Assembly: GCA_022823465.1 (NCBI GenBank)
Contig: JAJEHX010000004.1
Location: forward strand, 1-46,482
Length of the DNA stretch: 46,482 nt
Direction of reading: 5' to 3'
Origin: Candidatus Latescibacterota bacterium
GTDB taxonomy: Bacteria; JAAXHH01
Part shown: positions 34,299 to 41,386 of the stretch, in pieces
How positions within the stretch are numbered: the first letter of the stretch is position 1
How the letters are laid out: every line of letters starts with the position of its first letter
Program-made: the position numbers and the translations under genes
The notes under the pieces: generated by a model
What the model saw: the letters and a program-made list of their open reading frames with translations, nothing else
What the model was told of the DNA's origin: nothing
The model's database searches: none

Positions 34299-35030
34299 AT
34301 GAAACTCGAACACGCCATCGCCCATCTCGACGAACACGGTTACGTGGTGCTCAAAGAGGCGTTGACCCCGGAGCAGGCCAATGCGCTGCGCGATCGTTCG
34401 GCCGAGCTGGCTGCAGAAGAAAAGGCCGGCGGTGAACACGTGTATTTCGACGGGCAGGCGCAACGGGTATGGAACCTGGTCAACAAGGGCCGTATCTACG
34501 AGGAGATGATCCAGCTGCCGCAGGTGCTCGCGCTCCACGAACACCTGCTGGGCGACGACTGCATATTGAGCAGCTTTACCGTCAACCTCATCGGCCCGGG
34601 CGCGCCGGCCGGCGGTCTGCACGTCGACTTTCCCCTGGGGCGTTACCCGCAGCCGCCTCCACCCTTCGCCTTCTGCTCCAACACGATCTTCGTGCTCGAC
34701 GACTTCACGTCCGAAAACGGGGCCACGCGGCTCGTGCCGGGCAGCTATAGGCGCGGAACCCCGCCCGATCCTGAGAAAGCGTACGACGACGTCATCCAGC
34801 TCGACGCCCGCAAAGGCGATATCGTCATCATCCACGGCGCGACCTGGCACAGCAGCGGCGCCAACCGCACCCGGCAGGAGCGGATGATCCTGCTGGGTTT
34901 TTTCTGCCGGTCGTTCATGAAACCGCAGCAGGACCAGTTCAGGCTCGCGAGCCCAGAGGTCGTGGAGCGGGCGACCCCGACCATGAAGCGATTGCTGGGA
35001 TTCGAGTCGCAGTCGGGCCTGCGAGCATAA
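34299..35030 (+). CDS. Phytanoyl-CoA dioxygenase (PhyH)-family protein, second copy
   Basis: 243 residues. The iron site is H108-V-D110 in GGLHVDFPLG, and the distal ligand is H184 in IIHGATWHSSGANRT, with an Arg for 2-oxoglutarate shortly after (RTRQERMILLGFF). The phrase LDDFTSENGATRLVPGSYRRG matches the family. It is shorter than, and only distantly related to, the copy at 31355. GGAG precedes the ATG. Its stop codon lies inside the first unit of an 18-bp tandem array. It is probably in one transcription unit with the CBM9-like gene downstream. Substrate unknown. Confidence 0.9.
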   Translation: MKLEHAIAHLDEHGYVVLKEALTPEQANALRDRSAELAAEEKAGGEHVYFDGQAQRVWNLVNKGRIYEEMIQLPQVLALHEHLLGDDCILSSFTVNLIGPGAPAGGLHVDFPLGRYPQPPPPFAFCSNTIFVLDDFTSENGATRLVPGSYRRGTPPDPEKAYDDVIQLDARKGDIVIIHGATWHSSGANRTRQERMILLGFFCRSFMKPQQDQFRLASPEVVERATPTMKRLLGFESQSGLRA

Positions 35031-35096
35031 GCCAGCATGCGGGCATAAGCTAGGATGCGCGCATAAGCTAGGATGCGCGCATAAGCCAGTCGACCC
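35025..35096. repeat. Tandem array, four 18-bp units, starting in a stop codon
   Basis: Units at 35025, 35043, 35061 and 35079 with consensus gcataagctaggatgcgc. Units 2 and 3 are identical; 1 and 4 vary. The taa at 35028-35030 is the PhyH stop codon, and each unit repeats an in-frame taa. It has the same unit length and copy number as the array at 16748 but an unrelated sequence. Confidence 0.92.
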
Positions 35097-35130
35097 GAGC
35101 ATACGGGCTTGAGCGAAAGAAAGGATCGAC

Positions 35131-35889
35131 ATGTCTGACTCGCCATCCCCTGACATCGTCCCCAAGACCTACACCTGTTACCGCGCCTGCGGTCCCATCG
35201 CCATCGACGGGAAGCTGAGCGACCCGTCCTGGATCCGGGCGCCCCGCACCGACCTATTCGTCGATATCGAAGGCGATCTCAAGCCCATCCCCCGATTCGG
35301 TACGCGCGCCATGATGCTGTGGGACGACGAGTACTTCTACGTGGCCGCGGACATGGAAGAGCCGGACGTGTGGGGCACGCTGACCAAGCGGGATTCGATC
35401 ATCTGCCACGACAACGACTTCGAGGTATTCGTCGATCCCGACGGGGACACCAACCACTACATGGAGTTCGAGATCAACCCCCTGAACGCCGTCTGGGACC
35501 TGTACCTGCCCAAGCCCTACAGCAAGGGCGGACAGGCGGACCACGACTGGGACTTCGTGGGCGTGCGGCACGCAGTCCACATCGACGGGACCGTCAACTG
35601 TTCGCACGACGTGGACCGGGGCTGGTCCACCGAAATCGCCTTCCCCTGGACCAGCATGGCCGAATACGCCGGCGTCGACTGCCCGCCGAAGCCCGGGGAC
35701 TCCTGGCGGGTCAACTTCTCGCGGGTGGAATGGGAATTCGACCGCTATAAAGACGGCTACCTGCGCAAAGAAGGCGTCCCCTGCGACAACTGGGTCTGGT
35801 CGCCGCAGGGCGTGATCAACATGCACGTCCCCGAGATGTGGGGGCACGTCGTGTTTTCGGATACGGTGGTGGGTACGAAGGAGATGTGA
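35131..35889 (+). CDS. Carbohydrate-binding family 9-like protein
   Basis: 252 residues resembling the CBM9-like domain found in xylanases and in many stand-alone environmental proteins. Signatures: PIAIDGKLSDPSWIRAP at the start, TRAMMLWDDEYFYVAADMEEPDVWG, HDNDFEVFVDPDGDTNHYMEFEINPLNAVWDL and GWSTEIAFPWTSM. No signal peptide is seen from the chosen ATG, which has AAAGGA upstream, so it may be cytoplasmic or the start may be further on. A glycan-binding role is family-based inference. It follows the PhyH gene across the 18-bp array. Confidence 0.87.
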   Translation: MSDSPSPDIVPKTYTCYRACGPIAIDGKLSDPSWIRAPRTDLFVDIEGDLKPIPRFGTRAMMLWDDEYFYVAADMEEPDVWGTLTKRDSIICHDNDFEVFVDPDGDTNHYMEFEINPLNAVWDLYLPKPYSKGGQADHDWDFVGVRHAVHIDGTVNCSHDVDRGWSTEIAFPWTSMAEYAGVDCPPKPGDSWRVNFSRVEWEFDRYKDGYLRKEGVPCDNWVWSPQGVINMHVPEMWGHVVFSDTVVGTKEM

Positions 35890-35898
35890 GGGGTTGGG

Positions 35899-36477
35899 TC
35901 AGGTTAGTTTCAGAATAGTCACGATTACCCCCGCGACCGATACAAGCAACCCGACAGTCCACCGAAACTGTGTATTCGTGTGGGCTATCAAATCCGTTTT
36001 CTGCTGCACCATATCCGTCCTCAATTGCTCCAGGTTCATTCTAAATTGCTCCATCTCCGTGTTCAATTTCGCCATGCCCGTCGCGGTGTCGCTTTTAAAC
36101 TCCTCCATGTCGTCGCGGGTGTCGCCGTTCATCTTTTCCATGTCGTCGCGCATGGTGATTCTCATTTTTTCCATGTCATCACGCATGGCGATTCTCAGCT
36201 TTTCCATATCGTCACGTGTGGCGATTCTCAGCTTTTCCATATCGTCACGTGTGGCGATTTTTAGCCTGTCTATATCTTCACGCGTGGCGATTTTTAGCCT
36301 GTCTATATCTTCACGCGTGGCGACATGCTCCAGTTTCTCCTCGATCCTGGCCAACCGAACTTTGATGTTATCGGCACTGAAATACAGATCATCTTCGATC
36401 CGCCGGATGGACTCGGCAGTTTTGTGCTGATCCATATCTGTACCGTCAGTTTTGCGTTTGCTTTGGGTATCATTCAT
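35899..36477 (-). CDS. Hendecad coiled-coil protein with C-terminal membrane segment (long paralogue)
   Basis: 192 residues. It has a conserved N-terminal part with IRRIEDDLYFSADNIKVRLARIEEKLEHVATREDI, then a run of 11-residue repeats (ATREDIDRLKI twice, ATRDDMEKLRI twice, AMRDDMEKMRI, TMRDDMEKMNG, DTRDDMEEFKS), and a C-terminal membrane segment FRWTVGLLVSVAGVIVTILKL. An 11-residue period is a hendecad, which gives a nearly straight coiled coil. It should be anchored by its C-terminus with a long cytoplasmic or periplasmic rod. The layout recalls the DUF1640/CCDC90-like coiled-coil membrane proteins. The ribosome binding site is poor. Function unknown; paralogues at 36513, 36975 and 40957. 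Confidence 0.85.
   Translation of the reverse strand: MNDTQSKRKTDGTDMDQHKTAESIRRIEDDLYFSADNIKVRLARIEEKLEHVATREDIDRLKIATREDIDRLKIATRDDMEKLRIATRDDMEKLRIAMRDDMEKMRITMRDDMEKMNGDTRDDMEEFKSDTATGMAKLNTEMEQFRMNLEQLRTDMVQQKTDLIAHTNTQFRWTVGLLVSVAGVIVTILKLT
36076..36306 (-). repeat. 33-bp tandem repeats encoding hendecads
   Basis: About seven head-to-tail 33-bp units, with boundaries near 36109, 36142, 36175, 36208, 36241 and 36274. Neighbouring units are very alike at the DNA level, for example those at 36241 and 36274. Each encodes one 11-residue coiled-coil repeat of the 35899 gene, so the length of the rod changes by whole units. Confidence 0.9.
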
Positions 36478-36512
36478 TTGTTCATTCGTTCACTGCGATT
36501 ACGCGGGTTTAC

Positions 36513-36884
36513 TCAGATTAGTTTCAAAGCAGTCACGATTACCCCCGCGACTGATACAAACAACCCGACGGTCCATCGAAACTGCGTATTTGTGTGGGCT
36601 TTCAGTTCCGTTATCTGCCGCTCCACGTCCGTTTTGAGCTTTTCCATGTCGCCGTGCATAGAGGCTTTGAACTTTTCCATGTCTTCGCGCGTGGCGATTT
36701 TCAACCTGTCCATATCTTCGCGCGTGGCGACATGCTCCAGTTTTCCCTCGATCCTGGCCAGACGAACCTTGATGTTGTCCGAACTGTAATACAGATCATC
36801 TTCGATCCGCTTGATTGACGCCTCGATTTCCCGTGAACTCATCCCGGCATCCCCCGCTGGGAGTTTTCTTTCTTGATCATTCAT
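36513..36884 (-). CDS. Hendecad coiled-coil protein with C-terminal membrane segment (middle paralogue)
   Basis: 123 residues, closely similar to the 35899 gene: IKRIEDDLYYSSDNIKVRLARIEGKLEHVATREDMDRLKIATREDM, then AHTNTQFRWTVGLFVSVAGVIVTALKL. It keeps the same N-terminal motif and membrane segment but has only two or three clear hendecads, against about seven in the neighbour. AGGA lies 8 bases before the ATG. It is in the same orientation, 35 bp upstream of the long paralogue, so the two may be co-transcribed. Function unknown. Confidence 0.83.
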   Translation of the reverse strand: MNDQERKLPAGDAGMSSREIEASIKRIEDDLYYSSDNIKVRLARIEGKLEHVATREDMDRLKIATREDMEKFKASMHGDMEKLKTDVERQITELKAHTNTQFRWTVGLFVSVAGVIVTALKLI

Positions 36885-36974
36885 TATGTCTATCCTGTGA
36901 AGAGAAGCTGCGGACCGACAATCGTACCGGCATGAATACGGTAACGGATATCAGATGTGGTCATGATGACCGAT

Positions 36975-37244
36975 CTATGGCAGCAGCCATTTAAACACCG
37001 TAACGACTAACCCTACGAGCGTCAGGCTGCTCCCCAAAAACCACCTTGTCATACTGATTTTCAAATTCGCGATGTCCTCTTTGGTGGCCGTGTTTCTGAG
37101 CCTTTCATTCATTCTGGCTATTACCACCCTTAAACTATCCGGCCCGAAGTATAAATCCGCCTGAACTCGTCTGACGAAACTGTGTACCTCCGCCTGAGTC
37201 GTTTCCGGTTCTCCGGGCACCCTTTTGCTTTCAGATTCACTCAT
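36975..37244 (-). CDS. Short coiled-coil protein with C-terminal membrane segment (third paralogue)
   Basis: 89 residues from ATG 37244 (MSESESKRVPGEPET), the start shared with the frameshifted copy at 41222; an ATG at 37256 is also in frame. Conserved part: VRRVQADLYFGPDSLRVVIARMNERLRNTATKEDIANLK, essentially one hendecad, then the membrane segment WFLGSSLTLVGLVVTVFKWLL. The motif DLYFxxDxxxVxxARxNExL links it to the two larger neighbours. A degenerate copy of a hairpin-containing repeat also found before the 41222 copy lies at 37311-37341. Function unknown. Confidence 0.8.
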   Translation of the reverse strand: MSESESKRVPGEPETTQAEVHSFVRRVQADLYFGPDSLRVVIARMNERLRNTATKEDIANLKISMTRWFLGSSLTLVGLVVTVFKWLLP

Positions 37245-37506
37245 TTTGAAGCCCATCCTCTAAGAAATCCGACACGAACCCCGCACGTTTTAATTCCCTT
37301 TCAAGAACTACAGTAGTCGCGATGCGATTTTTCTCGTGCTAATTCTTCATCGCAAGTGATTGGGGATGGCGGAATATGGGCTGTGATCTGTTCCATCCAG
37401 TGTAAATTGCAAAATTCATCTTGCGAAAATTATAATCATATTTTAACTTATATAAAATTGATTTGAGTTTTGATAAATAACACTTTTGTTTTTGGATGAT
37501 ATTGAA

Positions 37507-37863
37507 ATGAATAGTGAACATCTGATGAACGAAAACACCGATCCAATACAGCCTCCGCGGTTGCCTGCCCATTGCCCGGGCTGTGCCGCGGCCCTGCAGG
37601 TCGTTCGCCTCAACTGTACAGAGTGCGATACGGCCGTGATCGGTGGTTTTTCCCTGCCGCCGCTGGCCCGCCTTGTCCCGGAGGATCAGGACTTTGTGCT
37701 CTGCTTTCTCCAGACCGGCGGCAATCTCAAGGACATGGCCAAACAGTATGGCGTCTCCTACCCCACGTTGCGGAACCGTCTCGACGCCCTCGTCGAGGAG
37801 CTTGTTTCGTCGGCGGAGTCGGAAAGCACGGGGGACGATCTCGGCAAGGCAAGCAATTTGTGA
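37507..37863 (+). CDS. DUF2089-family zinc-ribbon/helix-turn-helix protein
   Basis: About 118 residues. Two zinc-knuckle pairs, C23-x2-C26 (HCPGC) and C37-x2-C40 (LNCTEC), are followed by SLPPLARLVPEDQDFVLCFLQTGGNLKDMAKQYGVSYPTLRNRLDALVEEL. This is the DUF2089 layout: a zinc ribbon plus a helix-turn-helix resembling sigma-factor region 4. Start at ATG 37507; a TTG at 37486 is in frame. The family is often encoded beside membrane proteins and is probably a transcription regulator. Here it is followed by a YIP1-like membrane protein 25 bp downstream and is likely to control that operon. The upstream 100 bases are very AT-rich. Confidence 0.85.
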   Translation: MNSEHLMNENTDPIQPPRLPAHCPGCAAALQVVRLNCTECDTAVIGGFSLPPLARLVPEDQDFVLCFLQTGGNLKDMAKQYGVSYPTLRNRLDALVEELVSSAESESTGDDLGKASNL

Positions 37864-37888
37864 GGTCCATTTCATAGAAGGCGTACCC

Positions 37889-38884
37889 ATGGACGCTCCC
37901 CACACTCACGCGACTTCTGCCTGGCGCACGTGGCTATTTAATCCATTTCACTTCCTGGCCGGCGGCCAGGCCCTGGCCTGGGGCGTGGCATGCATCGTGT
38001 TGACTGCCATGCTCGGTGGTATATACGATTATCGCACTACGGGCGTGATTTCCTTCCAGCTCACGGTCCCGGCTCCGCTCTGGCACGCCGTGGCGCAAGG
38101 CCTCATGGCCTGGGCTATCCTCAGCGTTCTGCTCTACATCGGCGGCCGTCTGATCAGCCAAAGCCGCCCGCGCTCCATCGACGTCTTCGGCACCCAGGCC
38201 CTCGCCCGGGCGCCCGCCCTGCTCATGGCCCTGCTCGTGGTATCGCCGCCTTTACGCGGCCTCATCCCGTCCCTGATCGCCCAGGGCACCTCGCCTCCCT
38301 CCCTCGCACAGCTTGCCCTCCTTGTTTCGTTCGGACTGGCGGCGGTTCTGCTGCTGGTCTGGATGGTCCTCCTGATGTACCGCGCATTTGCCGTTTCATG
38401 CAATGTCGCCGGCGGCCGGGCGATTGCCGTATTCATCGCCGCCATTGCCCTGGGCGAGGTCGCCGCCGGCGAAGCGGGACGGTTGTTGCCGGGAACCGTT
38501 ATCCCGCAGACCGTCGTCAGCATACCCGTAGAGTCCGAGCAACACTTTCTGGCCGCACAACTGGCTACCAGGATACTTCAGGGCCATGAGCAGGGCCGCT
38601 TTGAAGTCCTGGGGCCGGAGGAGGCCACCGAGGGCTTTCGCAATGGTTTCACCGCGGAGGTCCAGCGTCGGAATCACCAGGCCATCCGGCAGCGCTACGG
38701 CGCCTTCGAGGGCCTGGACTACGTCGAGACCCTGTCCTTAGAGGCTCAACCGCACCTGCTGGTCCACCGCTTCAGAGGCCGGTACGGAGCCGCGTCCCGG
38801 GCGCCCGAAGTGCGCGTCGTCCTCGACCGGGAAGGCAGGCTGGCGGGTTTGTGGATCAAGCCCTGGCAGGAGCAGATGCAGTGA
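37889..38884 (+). CDS. YIP1-like multi-pass membrane protein with C-terminal DUF3887-like domain
   Basis: 331 residues. It starts at ATG 37889 with GAAGG upstream; the frame is open earlier but unlike the family. Five hydrophobic segments lie in the first ~210 residues: LAWGVACIVLTAMLGGIY, LMAWAILSVLLYIGGRLI, ALLMALLVVSPPLRGLI, LALLVSFGLAAVLLLVWMVLLMY and AIAVFIAAIALGEVAAG. The arrangement resembles YIP1-type proteins. The last ~115 residues form a soluble alpha/beta domain (HFLAAQLATRILQGHEQGRFEVL...DREGRLAGLWIKPW) like DUF3887, with the typical FxxxT region. Its stop overlaps the next start by 4 bp (GTGA). Function unknown. Confidence 0.75.
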   Translation: MDAPHTHATSAWRTWLFNPFHFLAGGQALAWGVACIVLTAMLGGIYDYRTTGVISFQLTVPAPLWHAVAQGLMAWAILSVLLYIGGRLISQSRPRSIDVFGTQALARAPALLMALLVVSPPLRGLIPSLIAQGTSPPSLAQLALLVSFGLAAVLLLVWMVLLMYRAFAVSCNVAGGRAIAVFIAAIALGEVAAGEAGRLLPGTVIPQTVVSIPVESEQHFLAAQLATRILQGHEQGRFEVLGPEEATEGFRNGFTAEVQRRNHQAIRQRYGAFEGLDYVETLSLEAQPHLLVHRFRGRYGAASRAPEVRVVLDREGRLAGLWIKPWQEQMQ

Positions 38885-39333
38885 GCACCTATCGCCACAC
38901 CCAGTTCGGCACGGTCAACGTCGTCTTCATCATCGCCATCCTGCCACTTGTCTTTTTGCCCGCGTGGCTGGCCGGGGCAGCCCCCCTCGCGTGGCTGATC
39001 CTGGTTTTCCTGCTTGGGGTCCTGGTGGTGTTCTACAACCTGACCGTCGAGATCGATGCCGAGTACCTCCGCATTGCCTTTGGCATCGGCCTGATCCGAA
39101 AGCGCTTCGCCCTCGATCAGATCGACTCCTGCCAGCCGGTCAGAAACTCCTGGCTCTATGGCTGGGGCATCCGCCTGACGCCCCATGGCTGGCTCTACAA
39201 TGTATCGGGTCTGGATGCGGTGGAACTGAAGATGAAGAGCGGCAAGACCTGCCGCGTCGGCACGGACGAGCCCGCGGTCCTGGCCGCCGCGCTGCGAGAG
39301 GCGTTGGACGGTGCAAGGTCAGCACAGGAGTGA
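38881..39333 (+). CDS. Small membrane protein with PH-like domain
   Basis: 150 residues, GTG start overlapping the previous stop. Two closely spaced hydrophobic segments (VVFIIAILPLVFLPAWLAG and LAWLILVFLLGVLVVFYN) are followed by a soluble region: VEIDAEYLRIAFGIGLIRKRFALDQIDSCQPV, then WGIRLTPHGWLYNVSGLDAVELKMKSGKTCRVGTDEPAVLAAAL. This is the pattern of bacterial PH-like domains (the phrases TPHGWLYNVSG and TDEP are common in them). It is the third gene of the DUF2089/YIP1/PH-like operon. The function of such operons is not established. Confidence 0.82.
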   Translation: MSTYRHTQFGTVNVVFIIAILPLVFLPAWLAGAAPLAWLILVFLLGVLVVFYNLTVEIDAEYLRIAFGIGLIRKRFALDQIDSCQPVRNSWLYGWGIRLTPHGWLYNVSGLDAVELKMKSGKTCRVGTDEPAVLAAALREALDGARSAQE

Positions 39334-39442
39334 ATTCCTGCGTATCAGGGTTGCCGTAAACCTTTATGATCGTCTCAATGCATTTCGGCGGGAGTGTACT
39401 TTTTTGAATGTATTACGAGTAGTTTGCCTGGCAATTGTTCAG

Positions 39443-39745
39443 TTACAGTTTATTGGCTTGATTGTAGGCTTCATCATGTTTACCAACGACAAGCGGCCTA
39501 CCTATGGTTTCTTGATCTTTCTCGATCAGTTCGTATACGAAACGGTATTTCCTGTTCAATCTCGCTGAAAACAGATTAGGGCCTATCTTTTCCAAACGGC
39601 GTCCTGGTGTAATAGCACCGTCTCTGAATTCGTTCAACAATCTCTTGTAGTTTTTCTGTAGATGTTTGGGGATTTTTCGGTACTGGCTCAGGAAGGAATT
39701 GTCAGGTTCTTCAAACCTGGAAGGAATCTCGAAAGGAAAATCCAC
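39443..39745 (-). CDS. RelE/ParE-superfamily toxin-like protein
   Basis: 100 residues. The C-terminal half reads SARLNRKYRFVYELI...PLVVGKHDEAYNQ, the pattern of RelE/ParE/HigB-like toxins (a basic R-N-x-x-x-R-F strand followed by a VGxHDxxY end). These toxins cleave mRNA at ribosomes or inhibit gyrase. GTG start at 39745, one base after the TAG of the partner gene, so translation is coupled. The first ~25 residues (MDFPFEIPSRFEEPDNSFLS) are longer than in minimal members. It is probably the toxin of a two-gene module. Confidence 0.75.
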   Translation of the reverse strand: MDFPFEIPSRFEEPDNSFLSQYRKIPKHLQKNYKRLLNEFRDGAITPGRRLEKIGPNLFSARLNRKYRFVYELIEKDQETIGRPLVVGKHDEAYNQANKL

Positions 39746-39746
39746 A

Positions 39747-40229
39747 CTAATCTCTTCGATTTACAATTGCCTCGAATTCATCACCACCGGAAAAGGTTTC
39801 GTTCGAACGTGGAACGATCCTTCCGTTATGAATCAAAACATCCCATCGCAACTCTTGAAATTTCCCTGCATAGGTTTTCAAAGCTGACTTCAATGTATTA
39901 GCGATTTCCGGATACTGAAATGAATCTGAAGGAATCGACTTGTAACTTTCGTAGAATTCCATACAAAACTCTTCAAGGTCGTTTATAACCCTTACCATAG
40001 GATCGTCTACGTCAACGTGGCCATGTTCTTTGGCATGGTTAACATAATCACCTATCATTTCATAACCGATTTCAAGTCTCTCTCTAAAGGATTTGACCGT
40101 GAGATCAAGTTTCCTCAAAACCAGGTCTTCGTCCTGGATATGATCATATATCTCTGACTCGAAATCAGGGAACTTGTCGATCTTACTTAAAATATGGCTG
40201 GCTTTTTCAATTTCCTGTGTTGCCGGCAT
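39747..40229 (-). CDS. Putative antitoxin partner (unrecognised family)
   Basis: 160 residues, ATG at 40229 with GGGG 8 bases upstream; a GTG at 40241 is an alternative. Acidic and mostly helical (EIEKASHILSKIDKFPDFESEIYDHIQDEDLV, VINDLEEFCMEFYESYKSI), ending SGGDEFEAIVNRRD. No DNA-binding motif is obvious. The call rests on position: it is the first gene of a two-gene unit with a RelE-like toxin, stop and start one base apart. It is larger than common antitoxins. Confidence 0.55.
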   Translation of the reverse strand: MPATQEIEKASHILSKIDKFPDFESEIYDHIQDEDLVLRKLDLTVKSFRERLEIGYEMIGDYVNHAKEHGHVDVDDPMVRVINDLEEFCMEFYESYKSIPSDSFQYPEIANTLKSALKTYAGKFQELRWDVLIHNGRIVPRSNETFSGGDEFEAIVNRRD

Positions 40230-40340
40230 AATCAACCCCACAGTCTTTTTCTTTCACTAGCAAAGGGTTATTGTATTCAGCAGACTATTCCAAATGGTGT
40301 GGGCCACATGAGTATCAACTGTAACAAGTAAACTATAATG

Positions 40341-40355
40341 TTGACTTTTCGTCAA
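40341..40355. promoter_or_regulatory. Inverted repeat upstream of the toxin-antitoxin-like pair
   Basis: ttgac-ttttc-gtcaa, a perfect 5-bp inverted repeat about 110 bp before the antitoxin start, in AT-rich DNA without a gene (40230-40425). It could be an operator of the pair; inference from position only. Confidence 0.35.
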
Positions 40356-40425
40356 TACCATTGTGGCACACACAGATTTCAAGCTGGAGCACTATTGGCC
40401 CTTTGCGGATTTCTACCAAGCGTTT

Positions 40426-40656
40426 TCAAAGAGACGTGTCATTCTGTGTAGCATCTGATTTGTATTTGTAATACCCTCTTACCTCGTCAATCTTGGTTTC
40501 TACTCTGTCTAACGAGGCATTGATATTTCTCAGCTCATCTCGGAATTCAGTTCTTAACTCACCTAATGTAACATGTAAGTAAGTTAACAATGCTATCAGA
40601 GCAATGGCCCCGGTGAAGGCAGCCCCGTTACGTTGGTACCAAGTATCCTTAGTCAT
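40426..40656 (-). CDS. Small membrane protein with coiled-coil tail
   Basis: 76 residues from ATG 40656 (MTKDTWYQRNGAAFTG), with AGGGG 7 bases upstream. One membrane segment (AAFTGAIALIALLTYLHVTLG) is followed by a heptad-like helix (LRTEFRDELRNINASLDRVETKIDEVRGYYKYK). Topology is opposite to that of the hendecad family nearby: the membrane segment is N-terminal. Small membrane/coiled-coil proteins of this type often occur near restriction-modification genes. Function unknown. Confidence 0.65.
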   Translation of the reverse strand: MTKDTWYQRNGAAFTGAIALIALLTYLHVTLGELRTEFRDELRNINASLDRVETKIDEVRGYYKYKSDATQNDTSL

Positions 40657-40707
40657 ATCTGACCCCTGACTATCACTACAAGACACAAGCGTCGCAGTCC
40701 ATTACTG

Positions 40708-40890
40708 TCATGCGGAAGGATGAGGGTTTTTCCAGCCGTACCAGACCTTGTCCCGGTATCCATTCTTAAGCCTGATATCGATTTCAATACCAAGAATCTC
40801 GATCTCTTCATCGGTCAAAAGATCCAGAATCTTGCGTTTCAATATCTCGGCCTTTCGTGGATCGATAAGCCGACCTTTCTCATCTACCAT
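40708..40890 (-). CDS. Small hypothetical protein
   Basis: 60 residues (MVDEKGRLIDPRKAEILKRK...), with a strong AGGAAGGAG ribosome binding site 8-9 bases before the ATG. Charged and helical in the middle (ILKRKILDLLTDEEIEILGIEID), ending KVWYGWKNPHPSA. No known domain is recognised. The good initiation site and its position between other small reverse-strand genes support it as real. Confidence 0.6.
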   Translation of the reverse strand: MVDEKGRLIDPRKAEILKRKILDLLTDEEIEILGIEIDIRLKNGYRDKVWYGWKNPHPSA

Positions 40891-40956
40891 AAGAAGACTC
40901 CTTCCTGAACATGCGGACCATGATGCTATCGGAATCGTAATACAAATTTTGAGACT

Positions 40957-41222
40957 TCATAGTGCCCATTTGAAAACCGCAACGATTATTCCTGTCAGCG
41001 TGACGATACTCCCGACATACCACTTGATCAGACTGAACTTCAGGTTTGCAATGTCTTCACGGGTGGCCGTGTTTCCGAGTCTTCATCCATCCGTCTCAAC
41101 ACTATCGTTACGTTTTCTGGTCCGAAGTAAAGATCACCCCGTACTCGCAGAACCAGTCCGCGGATCTCTGCCCGGGTCATTTCCGGTTCTCCGGGTATCC
41201 TGTTGCGTTCAGATTCACTCAT
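40957..41222 (-). pseudogene. Frameshifted paralogue of the short coiled-coil/membrane protein
   Basis: It starts MSESERNRIPGEPEMTRAEIRG, closely matching the protein at 36975-37244, with AAGGA upstream. After VLRRMDE the frame slips into an early stop (60 residues). In another frame the homology resumes at once, RLGNTATREDIANLK, and continues through the membrane segment WYVGSIVTLTGIIVAVFKWAL to a TGA at 40957. Compared with the paralogue, one base is missing near 41086. It may be a pseudogene, a sequencing error or, less likely, a site of frameshifting. Confidence 0.82.
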
Positions 41223-41285
41223 TTAGTCTTTCCTTAAGATAGGCTGCGCGAAATCTGCGGGTTAATGTTGCCCCGTTAAGGAGTA

Positions 41286-41386
41286 CAGTCGTCGAGAAAC
41301 ACGTTTTCTCGTATTTAATCTGAAAGTTGCAGGTTTTGATAGTCTCTTTAGAATTCAGTAGTCAAGAAGCGCGTTTTCTCGTATTT
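41286..41386. repeat. Two 31-bp direct repeats with internal hairpin
   Basis: Copies at 41286-41316 and 41356-41386 match at 27 of 31 positions. The first contains the hairpin cgagaaa-cacgt-tttctcg. A more degenerate third copy is at 37311-37341 (23 of 31). All lie upstream of a gene starting MSESE on the reverse strand. The first two also lie in the 255-base gap before hsdR. Confidence 0.8.

Noticed and set aside
36076-36306. Possible CRISPR array (33-bp units)
   Set aside because: Units are adjacent without unique spacers and encode in-frame hendecads.
37727-37909. Small reverse-strand open frame across the DUF2089 / membrane protein junction
   Set aside because: It is antisense to two well-supported genes and lacks a ribosome binding site or domain.
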